From NCBI GenBank assembly GCA_023251255.1, contig JAHEZD010000071.1, positions 1 to 32,994 on the forward strand: a DNA stretch of 32,994 nucleotides, written 5' to 3'. The DNA is from Chitinophagaceae bacterium (GTDB lineage: Bacteria; Bacteroidota; Bacteroidia; Chitinophagales; Chitinophagaceae). This document shows, piece after piece, positions 7,384-16,351 of this stretch. Under the pieces are notes generated by a model. It was not told the DNA's origin. It saw nothing but the letters and a program-made list of their open reading frames with translations, and made no database searches. The number at the start of each line of letters is the position of its first letter. Within the stretch, counting starts at the first letter, position 1. Position numbers and translations under genes: made by a program.

Positions 7384-10300
7384 ATGAATACTCGATTTAA
7401 AATACTGTTCCTATTTATTCTTGCTATTGCAGTAAGCAATAGCTCCTATGCACAGGACAAATCGAACAGGGGCAAGGAATTCTGGCTGGCTTATGGGTTT
7501 GATTACAGCTTCTTCAATGAGTCGCCTGTCAACTTTCAGGAACTGGCCATTTACATAAGTACAGAACAGGCTGCAACCGTTACCGTGTCCATTACCAATA
7601 CTGGCTATTCCCAAACATTAAACATTCCAGCAAACACTGCAGACGCATCCATTCTTATTCCAAAGTCCGGTGCCAATGATGCAAGAACATTAACCGATGG
7701 CTTGCAGAACAGGAACATCCACATATCAAGTAACGTTCCTGTAGCAGTGTATGCCCACGTGTACTCCACACAGGTCTCTGGCGCCACCATGTTGATGCCT
7801 GTTGAAACCTATGGCTATTCCTATTACTCCATCAATTACTATCAAACTACTTCACAAAGCAGCCCCGATGATTGGTATTCCTGGTTTTATGCAGTTGCTT
7901 CAGAAGACAATACAAGCATTGAGATAACGCCTTCTGACACGACCAAAAATGGTTGGCTGCCTGGGCAGAGTTATACTGTAACACTTAACAAGGGTGAATC
8001 CTATCATGTATTTGGCAAGGCCATTTTTAATGGCAATCCAGCTTTTGCAAGCAAGGACATGACGGGCAGCAAAATCATTTCAAAACCTGGGGCAGATGGC
8101 AACTGCCATCCTGTGGCTGTGTTCTCTGGCTCAGGTGGCATAAGGCTTTGCAGAGGTGACGGCGGAGAATTTGTGCATCAACAAGTATTCCCTTCACAGG
8201 CATGGGGAACGCGTTACTTAACTTATCACACCATCAATAATACCAATACCAATATCAACGAAACATTCAGGAACTATTACAGGGTTTGTTTGCAGGACCC
8301 AACTGCTATTGTAAAAAAGAATGGCATTGTAATGACTGGTCTACTCAAGAATTTTTACTACGAATACATGGATTCAACAGGTGGCGACTACATCACATCT
8401 GACAAGCCAATTCTTGTGGCACAGTACACACCCAACAAAAACCAGTGTTGGAACTTTCCAACAACGACACCCTCACCACCATCTTATGGTGACCCGGAAA
8501 TGTTTTACATAAGCCCTATTGAACAGGGGCAAAAATCTGTATTGTTTTATGCAAGCAGGAAATCGAGTATTGATTACTTGTACGCCAATATCCACTTACC
8601 AACATCAGCTATCGGTTCCTTATTAGTTGATGGTGCAAGCATTCCTGCAAGCCAGATTGTAACACATCCCAACAATCCTTATTATTCAGTGGCAGTAGCA
8701 AGGTTTATTGGCCCTGCTGCGCAGCATACCATTACCTGTGATTCCACATTTACCTCCACTGTTTATGGATTGGGCAATTATGAAAGCTATGGTTATAACG
8801 TAGGCACTTTAATCAACAACCTCAATAACTATAGTGCCATCCAAAACACGTTCAACATAACAAATACTGAAGATACTTTCAGTTGCCCAAAAACACCTTT
8901 CAAGATATTTGTGAAACTTGGTTATCCTGCCAACAGCATTACTTGGAAACTGAGCCAAGTAGCAGGCATTTCACCCAATGCCGATTCCATTGTTACCAAC
9001 CCAATTTTGATAAGAACAGAAAGCATTAATGGTAGAACCTATTATGTATATGGCTTGCAGCAGGACTTCAGTTTTGCCAATGCTGGTACTTATTATATTC
9101 CCGTTACTTACACTGCTACCGTGATTCAAAATTGTAGTCAATCAGAAAATGCCACAGTGAAAGTGGTGGTGAAACCTGGGCCCGTGGCCGATTTTACTTT
9201 TATGACTTCCCATTGCATTACCGATAGTGTGTACCTTACAGGAAGCTTTACTGGCAACAGCTTTAACATCATCCAGTACTTATGGAACTTTGATGATAAT
9301 ACTACAGCAAGCACCATTCATACAGTTAAGCGGTTCAATACTGCCGGAACACAAAATGTACGTTTCAGGATATATGCTGATAATGGTTGTGCAGCAGATA
9401 CAACCAAGCAAATAAATATCAACCCATCACCCATTTCAAAATTTGGTGTGGCTACCGTAAGCTGTGCAAAGGATTCAGTTTATATAACAGATACTTCATC
9501 CATTGCATCGGGCAGTATCAGTAGCTGGAGGTACGATTTTGGTGATGGCAATACATTGATAAGAACAAGTAATACGCCTTTCTATCACACTTATCATTTG
9601 CCTGGAACTTACACCATCAAATTGGTAACGAGGTCCAATAGCAGTTGTTTGGGCGATACAGCTTATAGAACAGTTACAGTAAATGCAAAGCCTTTGGCAA
9701 AATTTGGCTATGCTAAAAATATATGTGTTGGTGATTCCATTCGCTTCAGTGATAGTTCATCCATTGCATCTGGTAGCATCATTAGTTGGCATTGGAATTT
9801 TGATGATGGGCAAACGGCTGTTCTTCCCAACAACAATGCTTTCTATCATCCTTATTCAACAACTGGCAACTATGTGGTGAAACTAGTAACTGTTTCCAAT
9901 AATGGATGCACCAGCGATACTTTTAGGGTTACAGTTAGCGTGAACAATAAACCTCTTGCAATTTTTACTTTGACCGGGACAGCATGTGTTGATAGCATGT
10001 ACAACTTTATTTCGTCCATTGCTTCAGGTACGGGGAACCCTCCTATTTGGTACTGGAGTTTTGGCGATGGGCAAACGCTGTCTTCATCAACTACTAACCT
10101 TGCCTCGCATGCCTATATCCATGTGGCAAGTAATCTTGTTGTGAAGCATGTAGTTAGCTATGGCGCAGGCTGCACAAGTGATACTGTAACCAACACAATC
10201 CCTATCATTAACATGAATCCTGTGGCATCATTTACGATTGCCGGTGATACACTTTGCGAAAACAAGACCATCACTTTTATTGGTTCATCAACACCAGTCA

Positions 10301-10971
10301 ATGTTTCGTGGAACTGGCAGATTGGTAGTTTCAATACAAACGCAACAGCTCCAATCAGTTATGCTTTTGCCAATGCTGGCAACTATACTGCAAGCCTAGC
10401 AGTTAAGGCAAATGGCTGCTCGTCACCAACGTATATAAAGAACCTCATCATCAATCCAACTCCCGTTATTGATGCAGGGCCTGATAAAATAATTATCACT
10501 GGTTCATCCACTACCATTGATGCTTTAATTACCAATGCATCCAATTATGATTTTGTCTGGTCACCCTCCTTGTACCTTTCTTCATCAACAGCATTGAACC
10601 CCATTGCTACTCCACCAAGCACAATGGTTTATACCGTCCAAGCAATGGACAGAAGCAATTTCTGCATGAATAAAGACAGCCTGAAAATCAGTGTAATCAA
10701 TAAGTTGGTGGTGCCCAATGCCTTTTCACCAAATGGTGATAACATCAATGATAAATGGGAGATACAGGGGCTGGAGCTTTATCCTGACGCAAGCGTAAGC
10801 ATTTTTACAAGGGGGGGGCAAAAAATATTTGAGGCCAGGAACTATAAAAACAATCCATGGAATGGTACTTTCAATGGCAAACCTGCTGTTGTTGGTACTT
10901 ATTATTACATCATTAAGTTTTATAGTTACAAGAACGATAACATGGCTGGGGCATTACTATTAATTAGGTAG
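7384..10971 (+). CDS. T9SS type B surface protein with IgGFc-binding domain and PKD repeats
   Basis: The 1195-residue protein starts with a signal peptide (cleavage near residue 23, SSYA|Q). Residues ~28-480 match the IgGFc-binding N-terminal family pattern (NRGKEFWLAYG, VPVAVYAHVYST, DKPILVAQYTP, GLGNYESYGYNVG). Five PKD-like modules follow at ~605-1020, recognised by W-W/D-FGDGQT and YHTYHLPGTYTIKL-like phrases, then an Ig-like segment. The last ~90 residues form a type B sorting domain (VPNAFSPNGDNINDKWEI, VSIFTRGGQKIFE, WNGTFNGKPAVVGTYYY). It is probably a large adhesin-like protein exported by the T9SS. The family name does not prove antibody binding. A response regulator gene follows at 44 bp, suggesting co-transcription. 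The PorP/SprF protein across the divergent promoter may also serve this cargo (inference). Confidence 0.9.
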   Translation: MNTRFKILFLFILAIAVSNSSYAQDKSNRGKEFWLAYGFDYSFFNESPVNFQELAIYISTEQAATVTVSITNTGYSQTLNIPANTADASILIPKSGANDARTLTDGLQNRNIHISSNVPVAVYAHVYSTQVSGATMLMPVETYGYSYYSINYYQTTSQSSPDDWYSWFYAVASEDNTSIEITPSDTTKNGWLPGQSYTVTLNKGESYHVFGKAIFNGNPAFASKDMTGSKIISKPGADGNCHPVAVFSGSGGIRLCRGDGGEFVHQQVFPSQAWGTRYLTYHTINNTNTNINETFRNYYRVCLQDPTAIVKKNGIVMTGLLKNFYYEYMDSTGGDYITSDKPILVAQYTPNKNQCWNFPTTTPSPPSYGDPEMFYISPIEQGQKSVLFYASRKSSIDYLYANIHLPTSAIGSLLVDGASIPASQIVTHPNNPYYSVAVARFIGPAAQHTITCDSTFTSTVYGLGNYESYGYNVGTLINNLNNYSAIQNTFNITNTEDTFSCPKTPFKIFVKLGYPANSITWKLSQVAGISPNADSIVTNPILIRTESINGRTYYVYGLQQDFSFANAGTYYIPVTYTATVIQNCSQSENATVKVVVKPGPVADFTFMTSHCITDSVYLTGSFTGNSFNIIQYLWNFDDNTTASTIHTVKRFNTAGTQNVRFRIYADNGCAADTTKQININPSPISKFGVATVSCAKDSVYITDTSSIASGSISSWRYDFGDGNTLIRTSNTPFYHTYHLPGTYTIKLVTRSNSSCLGDTAYRTVTVNAKPLAKFGYAKNICVGDSIRFSDSSSIASGSIISWHWNFDDGQTAVLPNNNAFYHPYSTTGNYVVKLVTVSNNGCTSDTFRVTVSVNNKPLAIFTLTGTACVDSMYNFISSIASGTGNPPIWYWSFGDGQTLSSSTTNLASHAYIHVASNLVVKHVVSYGAGCTSDTVTNTIPIINMNPVASFTIAGDTLCENKTITFIGSSTPVNVSWNWQIGSFNTNATAPISYAFANAGNYTASLAVKANGCSSPTYIKNLIINPTPVIDAGPDKIIITGSSTTIDALITNASNYDFVWSPSLYLSSSTALNPIATPPSTMVYTVQAMDRSNFCMNKDSLKISVINKLVVPNAFSPNGDNINDKWEIQGLELYPDASVSIFTRGGQKIFEARNYKNNPWNGTFNGKPAVVGTYYYIIKFYSYKNDNMAGALLLIR
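9495..9770 (+). repeat. Duplicated PKD module within the IgGFc/PKD gene
   Basis: The 15-mer TTCATCCATTGCATC occurs at 9495-9509 and 9756-9770, exactly 87 codons apart, with similar flanks encoding SSIASGSI-SW. A diverged third copy starts near 10011. This marks amplification of PKD modules inside the gene. Confidence 0.7.
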
Positions 10972-11015
10972 TATCTTAGGCTTGTTGATATGAAAATACA
11001 AGGAGAAACAAATTT

Positions 11016-11627
11016 ATGCAGCCAACAATATTGCTAGCAGATGACCATAGCATGATACGCAAGGGACTGAAACTGCAAATGCAGTTGAATCTTGGCTACA
11101 GTGATATCCAGGAAGTAGGCACCTGCAGCGACTTGATGAATGAACTTATCAAGAAAAAATATACGCACCTTATACTGGACATTGTTCTTTCTGATGGGAG
11201 CTCCTTGGAGGTGATACCCAATATCCGAAAAGTATATCCTTCGTTGAACATTTTGATATTCTCCATGCAGCCTGCAGAAGTTTACGGTGAAGCAGTGAAG
11301 CAATATGGCATCAACTATTATTTATCGAAGTCTGTTGGTGAAGAAGAAATATTGCAACTACTTGAAAAATTCCTACACAATGAAATGCCGGTAACCAAAA
11401 GCAATGGGCTACCCTATCAAGGCAACCCTTTTACCAGCTTGGCCCCCCGGGAACTGGAAATCCTGCATTATGTGCTGAAAGGCATTGGCACAAAGGAAAT
11501 TGGTGAAACATTAAACTTGAAGATGAGTACCATCTCCACACTCAAAACGAGGATTTTTGAAAAGACCAATTCAAGTAACCTGAAGGAACTGATAGAACTG
11601 GCCAGCCTCTATAATGTGAACTATTAA
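11016..11627 (+). CDS. NarL/FixJ-type response regulator
   Basis: The 203-residue protein has an N-terminal receiver domain with acidic pair D9/D10, phosphoacceptor D55 (HLILDIVLSDGS), Ser in ILIFSMQ and Lys in YYLSKSVG. The C-terminal LuxR-type helix-turn-helix is at ~138-200 (LAPRELEILHYVLKGIGTKEIGETL, STISTLKTRIFEK). It is a DNA-binding transcription regulator activated by phosphorylation. Unusually for this window, a Shine-Dalgarno-like AAGGAG (11000-11005) lies 10 nt before the ATG, supporting this start. It sits 44 bp after the PKD-repeat surface-protein gene and 221 bp before a sensor kinase gene, its likely partner. Confidence 0.93.
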   Translation: MQPTILLADDHSMIRKGLKLQMQLNLGYSDIQEVGTCSDLMNELIKKKYTHLILDIVLSDGSSLEVIPNIRKVYPSLNILIFSMQPAEVYGEAVKQYGINYYLSKSVGEEEILQLLEKFLHNEMPVTKSNGLPYQGNPFTSLAPRELEILHYVLKGIGTKEIGETLNLKMSTISTLKTRIFEKTNSSNLKELIELASLYNVNY

Positions 11628-11848
11628 GCTGCTGCCCAAATCCGATTTGCTGGTTACCACCTATCAATTGGGGGATGTTCCATGTGCAATTGCGGAATTG
11701 GATTCTTCATTATAGGCAGCAACTATGCCAGCGGAACCATTAATTATTGGTACTGTTCCGTTCCGCTCAAAATTATATACTGAAGACTTCCTCCAATCGA
11801 ATTTAAATCGCTTATTAGGAACAAACTGTAAATTGTTCTTTTTTACCA
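11628..11848. other. Intergenic spacer between response regulator and sensor kinase
   Basis: This 221-bp stretch has no convincing gene, no rho-independent terminator and no TAnnTTTG element that I can see. The + frame 11725-11925 and the - frame 11664-11855 look like chance openings. The kinase may have its own promoter here or be read through from upstream. Confidence 0.4.
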
Positions 11849-14800
11849 ATGGCACGTATTCAACCTTTTTTTCTTGTTATTGCAATTCTTCTTTGTGTCG
11901 ATGTTTATTGCCAGGAAGAAAATAGTTTTTCTGTTCTTGAATTCAACACGGAGAATGGGTTACCATCCAATGGGATAAAAGGTTTGCAATGGGATGAACA
12001 AACAGGTTTTTTATGGATTGCCACAGAGGCAGGGTTGGTTAGGTTCAACGGTCTCAACTTCAAGACCTATACCAATAAAAACACCCCTTTTATCCAATCG
12101 GAAAGACTGCTGTTCCTTGTAAAGGATAATAGCGGCAATATTTATTCAGCAGACAGTTACAGCAATATCATTGGCATAAAAGAAAACAATCCACAACCAT
12201 TTATCAAGGTTTCTGCTGAAGACAAAACAAAGCGAGTGCTTTTCTCCATTACTGTATCAAAGCAGTTCTTTCAGGAAAAAGTCCAGGGGCCTCCCAATAA
12301 TGTTGTGGCCCACTATTATAGGGTACTACCTATCACAGACACTTCCTGTTTCATCCAGGAAGCTGATAGCCTTTATTACTATGCAAGCAGTACTGTTGTT
12401 CCAACAAAGGTCCATTTCAGAACAAACTTGTTGATCAAAACTGTTTTTAAAATAGGTGACCAGTCTTTTATCTATTCAAACAATAATGAAATTTTTGCAT
12501 TGCAAGAACTGTTGAAAGAGGAACCAGCAGCAAAAAAGGTATTGAACCCTGGGATTGATTTCACCGATAAAGAGAATAAGATCTATTGGCAAAACGGAAT
12601 GGACCATCCCATCCTAATAAACAAGAACAATGCATGGAAGCTATTCATAAAAGACAATGAAATCAAGGCTGGACTTATCTGTACAGGAGTTCCACTGAAC
12701 TCTTTCATTGATTTTGTTCAATATAGCGATAAACTACAAATGCTGTTTATTGGCACCAATTCAAAAGGCATTTTTGTTGTTGAGCATAACCGATTGAAAA
12801 CACTGAATACAAAGGTGCCAGACAAGAGCCTGAAGAATGCCTATTACTCGCAAATAGAACTTTCCAATGGGAATATCCTAACCAACCAAGGTAATGTGCT
12901 GGGGAACAACAACAATAATCAATTGCCCATAACTGGCAGTTTCAATTTCAATGTTTATTTGGACAAGGATTCCATTCTGTGGTTCTCACAAGTAGACCTT
13001 TCCGTAAACTCCAATTGCCTGCACAGTTACAATTACAGAACAAAACAAACCATTGCCTACCCCAAAATATGGGACAATGGAGCGGCAGCATTTGTAAAAT
13101 GCGACAACAGGTTGTTCATTGCACACACAAGTGGTATTGGTTTTTTGGATAATGATAGTGTGAAGTATTTATTCAAGCCATCATCTGGCATTATTACACC
13201 TTACGACATGCTGCAATTGAGGCAAAATGTTCTGGCATTGGCCACTTGCAATGTCCTTGTTCTGGTAAACACACGCACATCAAAACTGGATACTGTTTTT
13301 ACCACAACAGATAACTGCATAAGAACTCTATGGAAGTACGGGGACTATCTTTTCTTTGGCACCTATGGCAAGGGTTACTACATTTATAAAGATGGTGTTC
13401 TTAAGGCCATGCCATTGGATGTAAACAATTACTTGGCTTACACACACTGCTTTATGCAGGACGAAGATGGCTATGTTTGGATGAGCAGCAACAGGGGACT
13501 GTTCAAAGCAAAACTTGCAGATATTATTGCTGCCTACGAGAAAAATCCGCCCCAGGTCTACTACCATTATTTTGGCAAGAACGATGGCATGAACACCAGT
13601 GAAATGAATGGTGGCTGCACGCCTTGTGCAATCCAGCTAAGAAACAAAACGCTCTCCTTTCCAACAATGGATGGATTGGTACAGGCAAATCCAGCAACAA
13701 TTTTACCAGTGCTGCCATCTGGAGACATTTTCATTGATGAAATTTTGGCCGATGGCAGGCTCGTACCCGACAGTAGTTTCAAGGAATTGAGCTTTGCTTA
13801 CACAACAACAGAAATTGCCATCAACCTAAGTTTTACAGGATGGTGCAACAAGGAAAATATATACCTGGAATACCAACTGGACAATAACAACAGTTGGAAA
13901 AAAGTAAACATTGACGATGGTGCATCTATTAAGTTCAGTAACCTATCATCAGGCAACCACATATTGAGCATTAGAAAACTCAATGGATTTGGCAGCGATA
14001 ATTTTTCCTACAAGGAAATCAGGTTTACCATTACCACCCCTTGGTACAAAAAATGGTGGTTCATACTGATAATGATTGCTGCTGTAATTGGACTGTTTCT
14101 CTTGATTTATAAATTCAGGACAAGACAATTCAGGATAAAGCAAATGCGGTTGGAGAAACAGATTGATGAAAAAACAAAGGAACTGAAAGAGAAGAATGAA
14201 ATCCTTGAGAAAAATGATAGCATCAAAACAAGGCTTATCTCCATTATAAGCCACGACATTGTTACACCATTAAAATTCCTAAGTGTAGCTGGAAAAAACC
14301 TGCAGGAGAAAAGGAAGCAGATGCCGGAGGAACTGCAACAGGAAACCATTGAGGAGATAACCAATACCTCCACTGAACTGCAACTGCTTTCCACCAATAT
14401 TTTAAACTGGATAAAGTACCAGAATGAACATAGGAGGTTGGTAAAGGAGGACTTCAATATAGCCGAGATGGTGAACCAGGTTTTTGGTGTACTGAGTTCA
14501 TTGTCCAAGAAGAAACAGATAAGCCTGAAGAACAATGTTGAACCTGAAATTGTTATCCATCAGTTCTTTGAACCACTGAAAATCTCTGTTTACAACATCA
14601 TATCCAATGCCATCAATTTTTCCGAAGGTGGGAATATCACTGTTTATTGTAGTACTTCAGCGGGAGGAGGTATTATCCTAACAATTGCAGATGAAGGTGT
14701 TGGCATGACGGCAGAGCAGATACACAATATCATGGCTGATGAGTTTATTGTTTCATCTACCAATATTGACAAAAGAAAAGGTAATGGACTGGGTTACCTC

Positions 14801-14896
14801 ATCATCAAGGACCTACTTAAAATGATGAATGCAAGCTTACAAATAGTGAGTGAGAAGAACAAGGGCACTAAAGTTTCACTTATTGTTCCTGCTTAA
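11849..14896 (+). CDS. Propeller-type sensor histidine kinase
   Basis: The 1015-residue protein has a signal peptide (to ~VYCQ, residue 22), then a long periplasmic region of two-component-regulator propeller repeats (ENGLPSNGIKGLQWDEQTG, GYVWMSSNRGLFKAKL). A Y_Y_Y-like beta domain follows (~635-725, LSFTGWCNKENIYLEYQLD), then one membrane helix (~737-758) and a coiled coil. The HisKA-type dimerisation domain has phosphoacceptor His802 in SHDIVTPL. The ATPase domain has N-box Asn920 (IISNAINFSEGG), DEGVGM and a GNGLGY G2 box. There is no receiver or DNA-binding domain, unlike the hybrid two-component proteins of polysaccharide loci, so it should signal to a separate regulator, probably the one at 11016. 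The sensed ligand is unknown. Confidence 0.92.
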   Translation: MARIQPFFLVIAILLCVDVYCQEENSFSVLEFNTENGLPSNGIKGLQWDEQTGFLWIATEAGLVRFNGLNFKTYTNKNTPFIQSERLLFLVKDNSGNIYSADSYSNIIGIKENNPQPFIKVSAEDKTKRVLFSITVSKQFFQEKVQGPPNNVVAHYYRVLPITDTSCFIQEADSLYYYASSTVVPTKVHFRTNLLIKTVFKIGDQSFIYSNNNEIFALQELLKEEPAAKKVLNPGIDFTDKENKIYWQNGMDHPILINKNNAWKLFIKDNEIKAGLICTGVPLNSFIDFVQYSDKLQMLFIGTNSKGIFVVEHNRLKTLNTKVPDKSLKNAYYSQIELSNGNILTNQGNVLGNNNNNQLPITGSFNFNVYLDKDSILWFSQVDLSVNSNCLHSYNYRTKQTIAYPKIWDNGAAAFVKCDNRLFIAHTSGIGFLDNDSVKYLFKPSSGIITPYDMLQLRQNVLALATCNVLVLVNTRTSKLDTVFTTTDNCIRTLWKYGDYLFFGTYGKGYYIYKDGVLKAMPLDVNNYLAYTHCFMQDEDGYVWMSSNRGLFKAKLADIIAAYEKNPPQVYYHYFGKNDGMNTSEMNGGCTPCAIQLRNKTLSFPTMDGLVQANPATILPVLPSGDIFIDEILADGRLVPDSSFKELSFAYTTTEIAINLSFTGWCNKENIYLEYQLDNNNSWKKVNIDDGASIKFSNLSSGNHILSIRKLNGFGSDNFSYKEIRFTITTPWYKKWWFILIMIAAVIGLFLLIYKFRTRQFRIKQMRLEKQIDEKTKELKEKNEILEKNDSIKTRLISIISHDIVTPLKFLSVAGKNLQEKRKQMPEELQQETIEEITNTSTELQLLSTNILNWIKYQNEHRRLVKEDFNIAEMVNQVFGVLSSLSKKKQISLKNNVEPEIVIHQFFEPLKISVYNIISNAINFSEGGNITVYCSTSAGGGIILTIADEGVGMTAEQIHNIMADEFIVSSTNIDKRKGNGLGYLIIKDLLKMMNASLQIVSEKNKGTKVSLIVPA

Positions 14897-15047
14897 CTAA
14901 TGCATTGTGCATCCAAAATAACTATTCAATTGACTTCCCGGCTACAAAGACAATTTATCCTGCAAGAAAGAATGGCTTTATGTTCCTTGCTATTCAATGA
15001 GGATGGAATTGTTAGGGGGTCGTGAATAGATTTCCCTCTCAAAGGAA

Positions 15048-16169
15048 TTAAATCATCTCCTTCAGCTTCTCCACCACAATATCCACTTCTTCTTTTGTAT
15101 TGTTCTTACTGAAGCTGAAACGCACCGTTACCTGATTGGGATTGTTGTTAATGGCACGCATTACATGGCTGCCAGCATCTGCTCCGCTGGTACACGCACT
15201 GCCGCCACTTGCGCAGATATTGTTGATGTCCATATTGAACAGGATCATTTCACTTTTCTCCGTTTTGGGGAAACTGATACTGAGGACAGTATATAAACTT
15301 CTGCCCAATGGGTCGCCATTAAAGGAAGTGCCGGGGATATGCTCCTGTTCCATCATATAGTTCCTCAACGCTTTGATGTGCTTACTATCGGCTTCATGGT
15401 TATCCGTGGCCATTTGCAATGCTTTGGCAAAGCCAACAATACCGTACAGGTTTTCAGTTCCGGCCCTCATGTTCCTCTCTTGGCTGCCACCATGAACAAA
15501 TGGTTTAATCTTCACGTTTTCATTAATGTACAAGATACCGATCCCTTTTGGTCCGTGGAATTTATGCCCGGCACCCGTAATGAAGTGTACGGGGGTGTTC
15601 CTCAAATCGAATGGGAAATGACCAACTGTTTGAACGGTATCGCTGTGGAAAATGGCGTTGTATTTCTTGCAAAGGTTGCCCACAGCAAAAATGTCGATCA
15701 TATTGCCAATTTCATTGTTGGCATGCATGAGGGTAACCAAGGTTTTTTCTTCATTTGCCTTCAGCAAGGCTTCCAGATCTTCCATATCCACATGCCCATT
15801 GGGCAGCAGGTTTACATAACTTACTTTAACATCCCCCCCGCAACCCAAATGTTCCACTGTATGCAAGGTTGCATGGTGTTCAATTTTTGAGCTGATGATA
15901 TGTTTGCAGCCTAGATCCTTAACTGCTGCACCGATAGCGGTATTGCTGCTCTCCGTGCCCCCACTGGTGAAAAATATTTCAGCAGGGTGGGCATTCAAAA
16001 TTTTGGCTACGGTTTTCCGGGCATTCTCAATGGCCATTCTGGTTTCCCTACCATAACTGTAAATGCTGGAGGGGTTGCCAAAATGATTGGTCAAATAGGG
16101 CATCATAGCTTCCAATACTTGTGGGTCGAGTGAAGTAGTGGCTGCGTTGTCAAAATAGATTCTATCCAT
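15048..16169 (-). CDS. Cysteine desulfurase, IscS/NifS family
   Basis: The 373-residue PLP enzyme removes sulfur from L-cysteine as a persulfide for Fe-S cluster assembly or thiolation. It shows the family landmarks: YFDNAATTSLDP at the start, SGGTESSN, His98/His99 (KIEHHATLHT), Asp177 (HSDTVQ), the PLP-binding Lys203 (GAGHKFHGPKG), RAGTEN, and catalytic Cys326 in SGGSACTSGA. The SGGSAC motif and length fit the IscS-like group; no isc or suf partners are adjacent, so a specific symbol is not assigned. Its leader carries direct repeats and a palindrome near a candidate promoter (see separate entries). Confidence 0.94.
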   Translation of the reverse strand: MDRIYFDNAATTSLDPQVLEAMMPYLTNHFGNPSSIYSYGRETRMAIENARKTVAKILNAHPAEIFFTSGGTESSNTAIGAAVKDLGCKHIISSKIEHHATLHTVEHLGCGGDVKVSYVNLLPNGHVDMEDLEALLKANEEKTLVTLMHANNEIGNMIDIFAVGNLCKKYNAIFHSDTVQTVGHFPFDLRNTPVHFITGAGHKFHGPKGIGILYINENVKIKPFVHGGSQERNMRAGTENLYGIVGFAKALQMATDNHEADSKHIKALRNYMMEQEHIPGTSFNGDPLGRSLYTVLSISFPKTEKSEMILFNMDINNICASGGSACTSGADAGSHVMRAINNNPNQVTVRFSFSKNNTKEEVDIVVEKLKEMI

Positions 16170-16184
16170 GTATAAAGGAAGTTT

Positions 16185-16236
16185 GATTGTTCAAGTGTTT
16201 GAATGTTCGATTGTTCACCTGCTCAAGTGTTTGAAT
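16185..16236 (-). repeat. Direct repeats in the cysteine desulfurase leader
   Basis: TCAAGTGTTTGAAT occurs at 16191-16204 and 16223-16236, and GATTGTTCA at 16185-16193 and 16209-16217. The two copies are therefore one 20-bp unit repeated, the second with 8 extra bases in the middle. If transcription starts near 16260, the repeats lie in the 5' untranslated region. Confidence 0.7.
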
Positions 16237-16264
16237 ACTTGACTAAAGGACTAACGATTGGTAG

Positions 16265-16296
16265 CAAAAATAATTAAATACAGTTGAGCAACTGTA
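16265..16296 (-). promoter_or_regulatory. Candidate promoter with overlapping palindrome upstream of cysteine desulfurase
   Basis: On the minus strand TATTTTTG (16265-16272) fits the Bacteroidota TAnnTTTG -7 consensus, with a TTG at 16289-16291 separated by 16 bp. The TTG lies inside the perfect inverted repeat TACAGTTG-AG-CAACTGTA (16279-16296, + strand), an arrangement typical of a repressor site over a promoter (inference). Confidence 0.45.
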
Positions 16297-16302
16297 TAAA
16301 AT

Positions 16303-16329
16303 AAAAAAGCTGCCATTTTCATGACAGCT
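16303..16329 (-). terminator. Rho-independent terminator after the type A cargo gene
   Basis: On the minus strand AGCTGTCA (16329-16322) pairs with TGGCAGCT (16315-16308), including one U-G pair, around a 6-nt loop and is followed by a run of T. It lies 23 bp past the stop at 16352. Confidence 0.8.
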
Positions 16330-16351
16330 CCTGTTCATAAATTCAACCTTC

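Noticed and set aside
15339-15890. 183-codon + strand frame
   Set aside because: It is a shadow of the cysteine desulfurase gene, whose catalytic residues are all present on the minus strand.
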